A stretch of DNA of 64,000 nt, taken from NCBI RefSeq assembly GCF_028368995.1, contig NZ_JAQNDL010000003.1, positions 1,674,001-1,738,000 on the forward strand. Reading direction: 5' to 3'. This stretch comes from Nannocystis bainbridge. GTDB taxonomy: Bacteria; Myxococcota_A; Polyangia; Nannocystales; Nannocystaceae. Positions within the stretch are counted from its first letter, which is position 1. Each line of letters starts with the position of its first letter. This document shows positions 25,673 to 34,409 of this stretch, piece by piece. The translations under genes were made by a program, and so were the position numbers. Below the pieces are notes generated by a model. The model had not been told where the DNA came from, made no database searches, and worked only from the letters and a program-made list of their open reading frames with translations.

Positions 25673-28060
25673 ATGTCCCCTCCCAAGATCCCCTCCGTGG
25701 TGGTTCGCGGCCTCGAGCCCGAGGCCGCGGTCAGCTCGATCGCGCGCGACCGGCCGTCCCAGCCGCCGTGGTCGCGGATCTTGCTCGGCCTCGCGGTCGC
25801 GGGGCCGGCGCTGTGGCTCGGTGGGGTGCCGTCGATCGTGGTCCCGGGCTTCTGCGCGCTGGTGCTGGCGCTGTGGATCCGCCTGTGCACGCGCAGCGAG
25901 CAGCCGCTGCGCGTGCCGTCGGGCGCCTTCATCGGCCTGTTCGCCGCCGGGCTGACGCTGCTGCAGTGGATGCCGCTGCCGCTGTTCCTGCGCGAGCTGG
26001 TGGCCCCGGGCCTGACCGCGCGGGTCGGCGCGGCGCTGGCCGACAGCGGCGCGAGCCCGTGGCCGGGGCTGTCACCTGTCCCCGGGGACAGCGCGCTGGA
26101 GGCCGCGCGCCTGCTCGCGCTCACCGGCCTGTTCGTCGGCGCGGCCCAGCTGTCGTGGCGCGTCAGCGCCGGCCTGGTCGCGCTGGCCGGCTCGCTGGTG
26201 GCGCTGATCGGCCTGGCGCAGGCGGCGTTCGGCCTCGAGGCGATCTACGGGCTTTATCAGCCGCTGCAGGTCGACCCGACGGTCACGCCGGCGCTGCTGA
26301 CGACCTTCGTCAACGCCAACCACCAGGCCGGCCTGTTCCTGCTCGGGATCTTCAGCGCCGGCGCGCTGGCGGTGCACATGCGGCTGCAGGGCCGCACGGC
26401 CACCGACCCGGCGCTGGTCAGCCGCCTGCGCGAGCGCCGATTGGCGGCTCTGGCGGCCCTGGCGATCCAGGGCGCGGCGCTGCTGCTGTCGCTGTCGCGG
26501 GCGGCGATCGTCGCCCTGGCGATCGTCGCTCCGGTGGCGCTCATGCTCGCCTGGCGCAACGGACCTGTCCCTGTGGGCAGGTCGCGCGCGCGCGAGCCGG
26601 AGGGCCGGCTGTGGCTGCAGCGCGGCGCCCTGGCGCTCGGGCTCGGACTGCTCGCGGTGGTGGTCGCGCGCCAGGGCGCGTGGGCCGAGCTGTCGACGCT
26701 GTGGCGCGTCAACGAGGCCGAGACCAAATTTCGCATCGCCTCCGACGCGGTGGCGCTGATCGATCTGTCGCCGGTGCTCGGCGTGGGTCGCGGCGCCTTC
26801 CTCGACCTGTTCCCCGCGGTCGACTCGCGCCCGCTCGGCGTGGTCCACACCCACCTCGAGTCGGCCCCGGCGGCGATGCTCGTCGAGTGGGGCCCGGTCG
26901 GCGGCGGCCTGGTCGCGCTCGGCCTCATCTGGTGGTGGATCGCCGCCGTCTACACCACCGGCAGCGGCCGCCACGTCAGCGCCCGCCGGGTCGCCCTGTG
27001 CGGCCCGCTGGCCCTGGCGATCCACAACCTCGCCGACTTCAACCTCGAGTTCCTCGGCGTCGCCGCGCCGCTGTGCGCCCTCGCTGGCGCGCTGTCCGAG
27101 CGCCGCGGCTTCTTCCGCGCCCCGGCCCGCCCGGCCATCCTCGTCGGCGGCCTCAGCCTCGCCGGCGCGGCCGCGCTGGCGCTGTGGGCCCAGCCGTACA
27201 CCTGGCAGAACCGCACCGCCGGCGACGGGGCGATCGGCGCCGGCGACATGTCCCCCGAGGCAGCCCAGCGGATGCGCCCGCTCGACGCCTCGCTGCACAT
27301 CCTGCTGGCCCAGCGCGCGCTCGAGATCGAGGACTGGGCGCAGGCGCGGGCGCAGGCGACGGTGGCGAGCGAGCTGCAGCCGGCCAACTCCGACGCGTGG
27401 CTGCGGCGGGCCCACGCGGCGCGCGAGCTGGGCGACGCGTCCGAGTCGGCGAGCTCGCTGGCGCGGACGCTGGCGACGATGCGCCACCCGCCCGACCTCG
27501 AGCTGACGCGCTACCTGCTGGGCCGCTACCCCAACGCCGAGGAGCTGGCGCCGTTGATGCCGCAGGAGCTGGCGCCGTGGACCGCGGTGATGGAGTCGCT
27601 GATCGCCGAGGCGCCGGCCTACGCGGCGATCCTCGCCGCGGCACGCAGCCAGGTCGACGGCCGCGAGCCGCCGGTGTTGCACATGCAGGTCCGCCTGGCC
27701 CTCGCGCTCGACAACCCGTCACTCGCGCTGCACTACGCCCGCCTGCTCCGCATGCTCGCGCCGCACGAGGTCCACAGCCACCTGCTGCTGGCCCGCGCGC
27801 TCGAGAGCCAGCGGGTCCCGCGCGAGCGCGAGCTGCAGCACGACCTCGAGGAGGCGCTCGCCCAGGGCCTCGTCGCCGAGCCGGCCCACATCGCCCTGGT
27901 CGAGGAGAAGCTGCTCGGCTCGTACCTGCGCGACGGCCAGCCCGACGCCCTCGCCCGCGCCCGCGACCTGCTGCCGCGCCTGCTGGCCCGACCTGGCGAC
28001 CGCGCCGCGCTGCAGCGCCGCCACGCGCTCGAGCGGGCCCTGGCCCAAGCTGTCCGCTAG
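25673..28060 (+). CDS. O-antigen ligase/polymerase-type membrane protein with TPR-like tail
   Basis: This inner-membrane protein of about 795 residues has roughly a dozen hydrophobic helices in residues 35-510. The Wzy_C region has TTFVNANHQAGLFLLG, LLLSLSRAAIVAL, then a large periplasmic loop with FRIASDAVALIDLSPVLGVGRGAF and THLESAPAAMLVEWGPVGG, matching O-antigen ligases/polymerases. Residues about 530-795 are helical repeats of TPR type (LEIEDWAQARAQATVASELQPANSDAWLRRA). It probably joins or polymerises surface glycan, perhaps the one governed by the BY-kinase upstream. Two ACCTGTCC palindromes lie in frame in loops (LSPVPGDS and NGPVPVGRS), and a third overlaps the stop codon. Confidence 0.8.
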   Translation: MSPPKIPSVVVRGLEPEAAVSSIARDRPSQPPWSRILLGLAVAGPALWLGGVPSIVVPGFCALVLALWIRLCTRSEQPLRVPSGAFIGLFAAGLTLLQWMPLPLFLRELVAPGLTARVGAALADSGASPWPGLSPVPGDSALEAARLLALTGLFVGAAQLSWRVSAGLVALAGSLVALIGLAQAAFGLEAIYGLYQPLQVDPTVTPALLTTFVNANHQAGLFLLGIFSAGALAVHMRLQGRTATDPALVSRLRERRLAALAALAIQGAALLLSLSRAAIVALAIVAPVALMLAWRNGPVPVGRSRAREPEGRLWLQRGALALGLGLLAVVVARQGAWAELSTLWRVNEAETKFRIASDAVALIDLSPVLGVGRGAFLDLFPAVDSRPLGVVHTHLESAPAAMLVEWGPVGGGLVALGLIWWWIAAVYTTGSGRHVSARRVALCGPLALAIHNLADFNLEFLGVAAPLCALAGALSERRGFFRAPARPAILVGGLSLAGAAALALWAQPYTWQNRTAGDGAIGAGDMSPEAAQRMRPLDASLHILLAQRALEIEDWAQARAQATVASELQPANSDAWLRRAHAARELGDASESASSLARTLATMRHPPDLELTRYLLGRYPNAEELAPLMPQELAPWTAVMESLIAEAPAYAAILAAARSQVDGREPPVLHMQVRLALALDNPSLALHYARLLRMLAPHEVHSHLLLARALESQRVPRERELQHDLEEALAQGLVAEPAHIALVEEKLLGSYLRDGQPDALARARDLLPRLLARPGDRAALQRRHALERALAQAVR
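26076..26091. repeat. In-frame CTGTCC palindrome in the O-antigen-ligase gene
   Basis: CTGTCCCCGGGGACAG is a perfect 16-bp palindrome encoding part of LSPVPGDS in a loop before a membrane helix. Confidence 0.7.
26562..26583. repeat. In-frame ACCTGTCC palindrome in the O-antigen-ligase gene
   Basis: GACCTGTCCC and GGGCAGGTC pair almost perfectly and encode GPVPVGR in a loop between helices. Confidence 0.65.
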
Positions 28061-28065
28061 GACAG
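28050..28065. repeat. CTGTCC palindrome across the O-antigen-ligase stop codon
   Basis: CTGTCCGCTAGGACAG includes the TAG stop at 28058-28060, suggesting that this copy supplied or trimmed the gene end. Confidence 0.6.
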
Positions 28066-28098
28066 GTCGACCGCGAGGCCGATCATTGACGCAATGAA

Positions 28099-28128
28099 AT
28101 GCCTCTCAGGACATGTCCTGAGAGGCAT
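28099..28128. repeat. Perfect 30-bp palindrome between convergent genes
   Basis: The centre is GGACATGTCC and the arms extend outward to ATGCCTCTCA/TGAGAGGCAT with no mismatch. It lies between the convergent O-antigen-ligase and fusA genes. Confidence 0.85.
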
Positions 28129-28272
28129 CTTCAAAGCGAGCGCGCCGACGATCCGGGGAGGTGTCCCGCAGGATGTCTCCACTCAGGAAACTCCGCGGGC
28201 GCAGCTGCGAGTCACCCGCTCGGGCGTTCCGGCCCGCTCGTGCCATCGCGCTGCGCGCCCGCCGAAAGCGCC

Positions 28273-28302
28273 GAGGGCGGCGCGATCGCTCGCACCGCCC
28301 TC
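28273..28302 (-). terminator. Hairpin after fusA
   Basis: On the minus strand GAGGGCGGTGCGA and TCGCGCCGCCCTC form a 13-bp stem (one G-T pair) capped by a GCGA tetraloop, about 30 nt after the fusA stop. There is no strong T run, so it may work as a weak or Rho-assisted terminator. Confidence 0.6.
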
Positions 28303-28333
28303 GAATGTGCGGACCTTCCGGCCCGCGCGGGCC

Positions 28334-30433
28334 TCAGCCCTTCTTGTTGCCGGCGTACTTCTTGATGAGCTCGTCCTGCACCTGGCGGGGGACCGCCTCG
28401 TAGCGCTCGAACTCCATCGTGTACTCGGCCTTGCCCTGCGACATGCTGCGCAGCTCGGTCGAGTAGCCGAACATCGTCGCCAGCGGGACGTGGGCCTCGA
28501 TGACGCTGATGCCCATGCTCGACTCCGAGTTGATGATGTTGCCGCGGCGGCGGACGAGGCCGCCCTGGATGCCGCCCTGGAACTCCTCGGGCGTCTCGAC
28601 GGCGACCTTCATGATCGGCTCGAGCACCTGCGGACCGGCCTTGGGCATGGTCTCCTTGAAGGCCGCGCGGGCGGCGATCTGGAACGCCATGTCGCTCGAG
28701 TCGACCGCGTGGGCCGCACCGTCGTTGATCTCCATCTCGACGCCGACGACGGGGAAGCCGATGAGCACGCCGCGGTCGAGCGACTGCTTGAAGCCGTTGT
28801 CGCACGACGGGATGTACTCGCGCGGGATCTTGCCGCCGACGACGTTGTCGACGAAGCGGTAGGTCTTGTCCGGCGCGTCCTCGGGCAGCGGCCGCATGGC
28901 GCCGCCGATCTTCGCGTACTGACCGGAGCCGCCGGTCTGCTTCTTGTGGATGTACGTGAAGGGGACCTCTTGCGTGATGGTCTCGCGGTAGGCCACCTGC
29001 GGCTCGCCGACGGTGGTCTCGACCTGGTACTCACGCTTCATGCGCTCGATGTAGATGTCGAGGTGGAGCTCACCCATGCCCTGGATGATGGTCTCGCCCG
29101 ACTCCTCGTCGCGGTGGACGCGGAAGGTCGGATCCTCCTTCGAGAAGCGGTTGAGCGCCTTCGAGAAGTTGGCCAGGCCGTCCTTCTTGGTCGGGGTGAC
29201 GGCGTAGCTGATGACCGGCGCCGGCACGAACATCGAGCGCATCGAGTAGACGACGTCGGACCCGGTGAAGGTGTCGCCCGAGGCGCAGTCGATGCCGAAG
29301 AACGCCGCGATGTGACCCGCGCCGACCTCCTCGATGTCGACCATCTCGTCGGCGTGCATGCGCACGAGCCGGCCGACCTTGTTCTTCTTGCCCGTGCGGG
29401 TGTTGAAGATCGTGTCGCCCTTCTTGACGTGGCCCTGGTAGATGCGGATGTAGGTCAGCTGACCGTACTTGCCCTCTTCGAGCTTGAACGCCAGCGCGCA
29501 CAGCGGCGCGGCCTCTTCGCTCTTGAGGATGACCTCGGTCTCCTTGCCGTCGTTCGCGATCTGGTAGGCGACGTTCTTCACCTCGTAGGGCGCCGGCAGG
29601 TACTTGACCACGCCGTCGAGCAGGTGCTGCACGGCCTTGTTCTTGTAGGCCGAGCCGCAGAACACCGCGGTGAAGTTGAGCGACAGGGTCGCCTTGCGCA
29701 GCACCGGCACGATCTCCTCGGCGGTGACGTTGGCGCCGTCCTCGGCGAGGAAGCGCTCCATCAGGCCGTCGTCGAAGTCGCCGAGCGCCTCGACCAGCTT
29801 CAGGCGGTACTCCTCGACCGCCTCCTTCAGGTGGTCGGGGCACGGCTCGCGGCGGATGTTCTCGCCGTTGTCGCCGTCGAAGTACAGCGCGTCACGGGTG
29901 AGCAGGTCGACGACGCCCTCGAAGTGGTCCTCGGCGCCGATCGGGTAGGTGACGAGGTGCGCGTTGTGACGCAGCTTCTCGCGCAGCTGGCGGGTGACCT
30001 TGAACGGGTCGGCGCCGGAGCGGTCCATCTTGTTGATGAACGCCAGCCGCGGCACGTTGTAGCGCTTCATCTGGCGGTCGACCGTGATCGACTGCGACTG
30101 CACGCCGGCGACCGAGCACAGCACCAGGATGGCGCCGTCGAGGACGCTGAGGGCGCGCTCGACCTCGATCGTGAAGTCGACGTGTCCGGGGGTGTCGATC
30201 AGGTTGAGGAAGTGGTCTTTCCACTCGAGGTAGGTGGCAGCCGACTGGATCGTGATGCCCTTCTCGCGCTCGAGGTCCATCGAGTCCATCGTCGCGCCGA
30301 CGCCCGACTTGCCCTTGACCTCCTCGATCTTGTGGATCTTCCCCGAATAGAACAGGATGCGCTCCGAGAGCGTCGTCTTGCCGGAGTCGATGTGCGCGGA
30401 GATCCCGATGTTTCGGACCTTTGCGAGTTCCAT
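28334..30433 (-). CDS. fusA: Translation elongation factor G, spdEFG1/mitochondrial-like type
   Basis: The 699-residue GTPase moves tRNAs and mRNA through the ribosome. G1 is AHIDSGKTTLSER, with Ser where common EF-G has Ala; the switch regions read GATMDSMDLEREKGITIQSAATYLEW; G3 is DTPGHVDFTIEVERAL; G4 is NKMDRSGADP. EF-G domains II-V follow, with a MGELHLDIYIERMKREY segment and YRETI. The ISAHIDSGKTT, MDSM and ITIQSAAT wording is that of mitochondrial EF-G1 and its spirochaete/planctomycete/delta relatives rather than canonical EF-G. ATG at 30433 is the first codon of the conserved MELAKVRNIGI start. It stands apart from rps12/rps7/tuf, so a second EF-G likely exists elsewhere. Confidence 0.93.
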   Translation of the reverse strand: MELAKVRNIGISAHIDSGKTTLSERILFYSGKIHKIEEVKGKSGVGATMDSMDLEREKGITIQSAATYLEWKDHFLNLIDTPGHVDFTIEVERALSVLDGAILVLCSVAGVQSQSITVDRQMKRYNVPRLAFINKMDRSGADPFKVTRQLREKLRHNAHLVTYPIGAEDHFEGVVDLLTRDALYFDGDNGENIRREPCPDHLKEAVEEYRLKLVEALGDFDDGLMERFLAEDGANVTAEEIVPVLRKATLSLNFTAVFCGSAYKNKAVQHLLDGVVKYLPAPYEVKNVAYQIANDGKETEVILKSEEAAPLCALAFKLEEGKYGQLTYIRIYQGHVKKGDTIFNTRTGKKNKVGRLVRMHADEMVDIEEVGAGHIAAFFGIDCASGDTFTGSDVVYSMRSMFVPAPVISYAVTPTKKDGLANFSKALNRFSKEDPTFRVHRDEESGETIIQGMGELHLDIYIERMKREYQVETTVGEPQVAYRETITQEVPFTYIHKKQTGGSGQYAKIGGAMRPLPEDAPDKTYRFVDNVVGGKIPREYIPSCDNGFKQSLDRGVLIGFPVVGVEMEINDGAAHAVDSSDMAFQIAARAAFKETMPKAGPQVLEPIMKVAVETPEEFQGGIQGGLVRRRGNIINSESSMGISVIEAHVPLATMFGYSTELRSMSQGKAEYTMEFERYEAVPRQVQDELIKKYAGNKKG

Positions 30434-30735
30434 GGTAGTGCTCTGCTGACCTTGCCGATGACGAGTGCAGGGGTCGGGGTCCGGGTGTCCCGGCAAAAGG
30501 GAGCGGAGTGAACTCCGCCGCCCGGCCCTCCGAGCCTGTTGTGCTGCTCAACCCCGCAAACCTCGGACCTGGATGGCCTCGGCCGGGGGGGTTGAAGTTT
30601 TGCCCTGGAGCCCGAAAGACAACCCCTTGGGGTGCTTTTGAGCGCGCGGAGCATGCCACAAGGTGCCCCGCTTGGCCGCTGGAGGCGGCTCGGCGGGGCG
30701 TGATCGTCCGCACCCGCCTCGCGCGCCTCGGGCGC
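30434..30735. other. Gap between tkt and fusA
   Basis: No gene is seen. It forms the fusA leader and includes a hairpin at 30494-30518. A short ACCCC/GGGGT inverted repeat at 30622-30633, followed by a T-rich stretch on either strand, may help end tkt transcription. Confidence 0.5.
30494..30518 (-). terminator. Hairpin with T tract between tkt and fusA
   Basis: On the minus strand GCGGAG-TTCA-CTCCGC is followed by TCCCTTTTG. It could terminate tkt or act as an attenuator in the fusA leader; the stem is short. Confidence 0.35.
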
Positions 30736-32754
30736 CTAGGGGAGCTCCAGCCAGCGCTTGACCACCGCGGCCGGCGTGAAGCCGAACCGTTCGGCGAGCA
30801 GCTTGCCCGGGGCGCTGGCGCCGTAGTGGTCCAGGCCGTGCTGGTGGGCCGCGAACCGGGCCCACCCGAACGTGGTCCCCGCCTCCACTGACAGGCGGCG
30901 CGAGATCTCGGGCGGCAGGACGCTGTCCTGGTAGGCCTTCGGCTGGGCGAGGAAAGCCTCCCAGCACGGCATCGAGACCACCCGCACGCGCTTCCCGTGG
31001 TCCTTGTGCAGCGTCTGCGCCGCGTCCAGCGCAGTCGCGACCTCGGAGCCGGTCGCCACCAGGATGCCGTCGAGCTCGCCCTCGGGCTGCCACAGCACGT
31101 ACGCGCCTTCGTCGATCGCCTCGCGCGTCTCGGCCATGATCGGCAGGTCCTGGCGCGTCAGCAGGATCGCCGTGGCGCCCTCGCCGTGCCCGCGCTGCAG
31201 CGCCAGCCGCCACGCCGCCGCGGTCTCGCGCGCGTCCGCGGGCCGGACGACGTACAGGTCGGGGATCAGCCGCAGGCTCATCAGCTGCTCGATGGGCTGG
31301 TGGGTCGGCCCGTCCTCGCCGACCCAGAAGCTGTCGTGGCTGAACACGTAGACCACCGGCGCCTTCATCAGCGACGACAGCCGCAGCGCCCCGCGCAGGA
31401 AGTCCGAGAACACCAGGAAGGTCGCGCCGTAGGCCCGCACGCCGCCGTGCAGCGCGAGGCCGTTGCAGATGCCGGCCATGCCGTGCTCGCGCACGCCGAA
31501 GTGCAGCACGCGCCCGTCGGGCTGGGTCTTGCTCTGGGACGGCAGCTTGAGCTCGACGCCGTTCGAGCCGGCGAGGTCGGCGGAGCCGCCGAGGAGCGTC
31601 GGGTGGGCCTTGACCAGCGCCTCGAGGATCTTCTGTCCGGCCTTGCGGGTGGCGACCGCGCCGCCCGGCTTGAAGCTCGGGATCGCGCTGAGCACCTCGG
31701 CCGGGACGACATCGCTCTGCAGCGCCTCGAACTGGGCCGCGAGCTTCGGGTGGGCCTTGCGGTAGGCGTCGAACTTGGCCTCCCACGCGGTGCGCTGCTC
31801 GCCGAGCGCGCGCCGCTGCTGGGCCAGCGCGTCGCGGATCTCGTCGGGCACGCGGAACGACTGGTCGTCGGGCCAGCCCATCGCCTTTTTGGTCGCCACG
31901 ATCTCGGCGTCGCCGAGCGGCGCGCCGTGAGCCCCGTGGGTGCCGGCCTTGTTGGGGCTGCCGGCGGCGATGACCGTACGGCAGGCGATCAGGCTCGGCC
32001 GCGTGGTCTCGCCGCGGGCGAGCACCAGCGCCGCCTCGACCTGCGCCGCGTCGGCGCCGTCGATGCGCTGCACGTGCCAGCCATACGCGGCGAAGCGTCC
32101 CAGGACGTCTTCGGTGAACGCGAGGTCGGTCGAGCCGTCGATCGAGATCTTGTTATCGTCATACAGGAACACCAGCTTGCCGAGGCCGAGGTGGCCGGCC
32201 AGGCTCGCGGCCTCCGAGGCGATCCCCTCCATCAGATCGCCGTCGCTGCAGATCCCGTAGGTGAAGTGATCGACGATGTCGTGTCCCGGCTGGTTGTAGG
32301 TCGCGGCCAGGAAGCGCTCCGCCAGCGCCATGCCGACCGCCGCCGCGAAGCCGGTGCCGAGCGGACCGGTCGTCACCTCGACGCCGACGGTATGTCCGTA
32401 CTCCGGATGCCCCGGGGTCTTGCTGCCCCACTGACGAAACTGCTTCAGCTCGTCGAGCGGCAGATCGTAACCGGTGAGGTGCAGCAGCGCGTACAGCAGC
32501 ATCGACCCGTGGCCGGCGCTCAGCACGAAACGATCGCGGTCGGGCCAACGCGGGTGCTCGGGGTCGTGGACGAGGAATCGCGTCCATAGCACCGAGGCCA
32601 TCACCGCCGCGCCCATCGGCATCCCCGGGTGGCCCGAGTTCGCCTTCTGCACGGCGTCGATGGCGAGGGTCTTGATCGTGTCGACGAGCAGCCCGGAGAG
32701 GCGGGCATCGGGGCTCGTGGTCGCAGGGAACTCGCGGGGCGGCACGGCAGGCAT
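30736..32754 (-). CDS. tkt: Transketolase
   Basis: Transketolase moves two-carbon units between sugar phosphates in the pentose phosphate pathway, using thiamine diphosphate. The 672-residue length is normal. KANSGHPGMPMGAA is the N-terminal substrate and cofactor region, YGICSDGDLMEGIASEAASLAGHLGLGKLVFLYDDNKISIDG is the metal/ThDP motif, and FGVREHGMAGICNGLALHGG with VFSHDSFWVGEDGPTHQPIEQL is the pyrimidine-binding half. The C-terminal domain runs from ILVATGSEVATAL. The ATG at 32754 gives a slightly long N-terminus, and an internal start is possible. The neighbour downstream is fusA on the same strand. Confidence 0.95.
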   Translation of the reverse strand: MPAVPPREFPATTSPDARLSGLLVDTIKTLAIDAVQKANSGHPGMPMGAAVMASVLWTRFLVHDPEHPRWPDRDRFVLSAGHGSMLLYALLHLTGYDLPLDELKQFRQWGSKTPGHPEYGHTVGVEVTTGPLGTGFAAAVGMALAERFLAATYNQPGHDIVDHFTYGICSDGDLMEGIASEAASLAGHLGLGKLVFLYDDNKISIDGSTDLAFTEDVLGRFAAYGWHVQRIDGADAAQVEAALVLARGETTRPSLIACRTVIAAGSPNKAGTHGAHGAPLGDAEIVATKKAMGWPDDQSFRVPDEIRDALAQQRRALGEQRTAWEAKFDAYRKAHPKLAAQFEALQSDVVPAEVLSAIPSFKPGGAVATRKAGQKILEALVKAHPTLLGGSADLAGSNGVELKLPSQSKTQPDGRVLHFGVREHGMAGICNGLALHGGVRAYGATFLVFSDFLRGALRLSSLMKAPVVYVFSHDSFWVGEDGPTHQPIEQLMSLRLIPDLYVVRPADARETAAAWRLALQRGHGEGATAILLTRQDLPIMAETREAIDEGAYVLWQPEGELDGILVATGSEVATALDAAQTLHKDHGKRVRVVSMPCWEAFLAQPKAYQDSVLPPEISRRLSVEAGTTFGWARFAAHQHGLDHYGASAPGKLLAERFGFTPAAVVKRWLELP

Positions 32755-33005
32755 GCTCGGGTGCCTATCACGATTGCGACGGCGGGGACCGACCAGGCCG
32801 CGGGGCGGCGACGTGACCGAACGCGGGAACTGCGGACGACGCCGGCGAATCTACCGCATGGCCCGCGAAGTTCGACTCGCGCGGACGCAAACACGGGACC
32901 CGCCGGACGACCGATGGTCCGGACAACTTACGGAACAGCAATGGCGGACCCGGCGCAGCCTCGACCGCGAACGGCAGGCGAAGGCTGACGCCGGAAGTCG
33001 ATTGC

Positions 33006-33575
33006 TCAGACGGCAGTGTAACGAGTGCCGCGAGCCTGACCGGTCCACGACACGAGGCCGCGCTCGATGAGGCGCGCCAGGGCGGTGCGGACCTGCAGCG
33101 GGGTGCCACCGACCACGGCGGACAGATCCGGCGCGGCCTGCGGGCCCGGGGCGGTCTTGAGGGCGTTCAGCATGCCCTGATCGTAGGCGTCGCGGCCGGC
33201 GGGCGTGCGAGTGTCGACGACCGACTTGTTGCTGCCACGCTTGGCAGCCGGCGCCGGCGCCTCCTTGGCGGGTGCAGCAGCACCACGGCCGCCCTTGCGA
33301 CCGACCGGAGCAGCAGGGGCCTTGGCCAGCGCTTGCGGGACCTTGACCGGCTTGCCGGCGCCGCGGCCGCGGGGCGCAGCGGGGGCCGCCGCGCCTCCGC
33401 CCTGACCCAGCAGTTCACCGATCGTGATCCCCTTGAGCAGCGAGCCGAGCTCGCCAGTCGCGAGCTTGCCGAGCTCAGCGAGGCTCATATGGGGAGCTGA
33501 ACGGATCTGTTCGATCATCACGTCGCGCTCGGCATTCGCGACGGCATTGCGGAAGGTCGTCTCGAACCTAGACAT
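33006..33575 (-). CDS. Histone H1-like DNA-binding protein with C-terminal winged helix
   Basis: The 189-residue protein has an N-terminal helical region (ETTFRNAVANAERDVMIEQI), then a low-complexity Ala/Pro/Lys/Arg/Gly stretch from about residue 58 to 125 (RGRGAGKP, VGRKGGRG, PAAKRGSNK) like histone H1 tails or AT-hook linkers. It ends with a domain that reads like a winged helix (TPLQVRTALARLIERGLVSWTG). A nucleoid or gene-regulatory role is inferred. The start is either 33575 or the in-frame ATG at 33593; neither has a clear ribosome-binding site. Its upstream region is an unusual pyrimidine-rich array. Confidence 0.6.
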   Translation of the reverse strand: MSRFETTFRNAVANAERDVMIEQIRSAPHMSLAELGKLATGELGSLLKGITIGELLGQGGGAAAPAAPRGRGAGKPVKVPQALAKAPAAPVGRKGGRGAAAPAKEAPAPAAKRGSNKSVVDTRTPAGRDAYDQGMLNALKTAPGPQAAPDLSAVVGGTPLQVRTALARLIERGLVSWTGQARGTRYTAV

Positions 33576-33689
33576 CGTCTTTGCTTTTTGCATGACCCGA
33601 GATCCGAGGTCAATCCATATTCGGCAGTCCCGCGACAAAAATCTTCAGTCCCCGCACTTTTCGTCCTCACTTTTCGTCCGCAGTGGCTG

Positions 33690-33800
33690 CGTTCGGCCCG
33701 ATCTGGCCAATCTGCGGCGCCTTCAGCCGTTCTCCGCAGCTTCGCCCGTTCTCCGCAGTTTCACCCGTTTCTCCGCAGTTGGGGCCCTTCTCCGTAGTTC
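33690..33800. repeat. Degenerate tandem repeat, TTCTCCGCAGTT unit
   Basis: At least four spaced copies of a CGTTCTCCGCAGTT-like unit occur at about 20-bp period, with varied bases between them. Confidence 0.5.
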
Positions 33801-34325
33801 CACCCCCCACTCGGTCGTTCGACCCCCTCGCCTCAGTTCCCCCCACTCCTCTGTTCCCCCCCACTCCGCCGCTCGCCTCAGTCCACCCCCCACTCCCCAG
33901 TTCCCCCAACGGCCCCATCCCCCCAACCTTCGGGTCCCCCCATCGGAGCGATTGGATGTCCCGCGTTTACACGGCCGTTTCGTCGGCTGCCCGGTTCGCT
34001 TACCCGCGACTCCTCGGCCCCGGCCGCGCCCGCCGTTTCCGGGCTGCTGGAGCGCTTTGGGGCGCTCGCCGGCCCGGCGACGGAAATCGGTAGCGGCCGT
34101 CCGCCTGCGACACTGTTCATATCGTCGGCACTGCCGACTCGTCGGCATCGGGCGGCTACCTGCGCGACGACCCGCGCGCCCCCTGTGCAGTATCCCGCGA
34201 ACGCGGCGATCCGATGTTCGTACTTCGTTTCAGCGGACGCTCGTCCGCTCGACCGCAGCGTATGCGCGGGCGCGCGCAACATTCTCCTGAGGCCGACTCG
34301 CTACTGACTACCTTTTAAGGACCGC

Positions 34326-34364
34326 ACAAAAGCGAAGAGGGGGACGGTCGCAGCCGCCCCCCTC
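34326..34364 (-). terminator. Rho-independent-like terminator after ahcY
   Basis: On the minus strand GAGGGGG and CCCCCTC form a stem around a GC-rich loop, followed by TTCGCTTTT. It lies 46 bp beyond the ahcY stop. Confidence 0.65.
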
Positions 34365-34409
34365 AGTCGGGACATCAGCGCGCGCCAGGCAGGCCCGGCG
34401 CGCTCCGGA

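Larger units (their letters stand above)
33576..34409. other. Pyrimidine-rich array upstream of the DNA-binding gene
   Basis: About 300 bp (33660-33960) are strongly pyrimidine-biased on the plus strand, with degenerate repeats of about 20 bp built on TTCTCCGCAGTT and later CCCCCCACTCC runs. The minus strand is therefore G-rich and could form G-quadruplex or triplex DNA. Frames through it have repetitive Arg/Glu/Gly content and I do not call them genes. The right end holds the ahcY terminator. Confidence 0.5.

Noticed and set aside
28094..30511. Plus-strand frame of 805 codons opposite fusA
   Set aside because: Antisense frame of a conserved housekeeping gene with no independent features.
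33723..34148. Repetitive minus-strand protein with ELRR and GGTE units in the pyrimidine-rich array
   Set aside because: The periodic text comes from the DNA repeat, several frames are open at once, and no start signal is seen; I record it as a DNA repeat instead.
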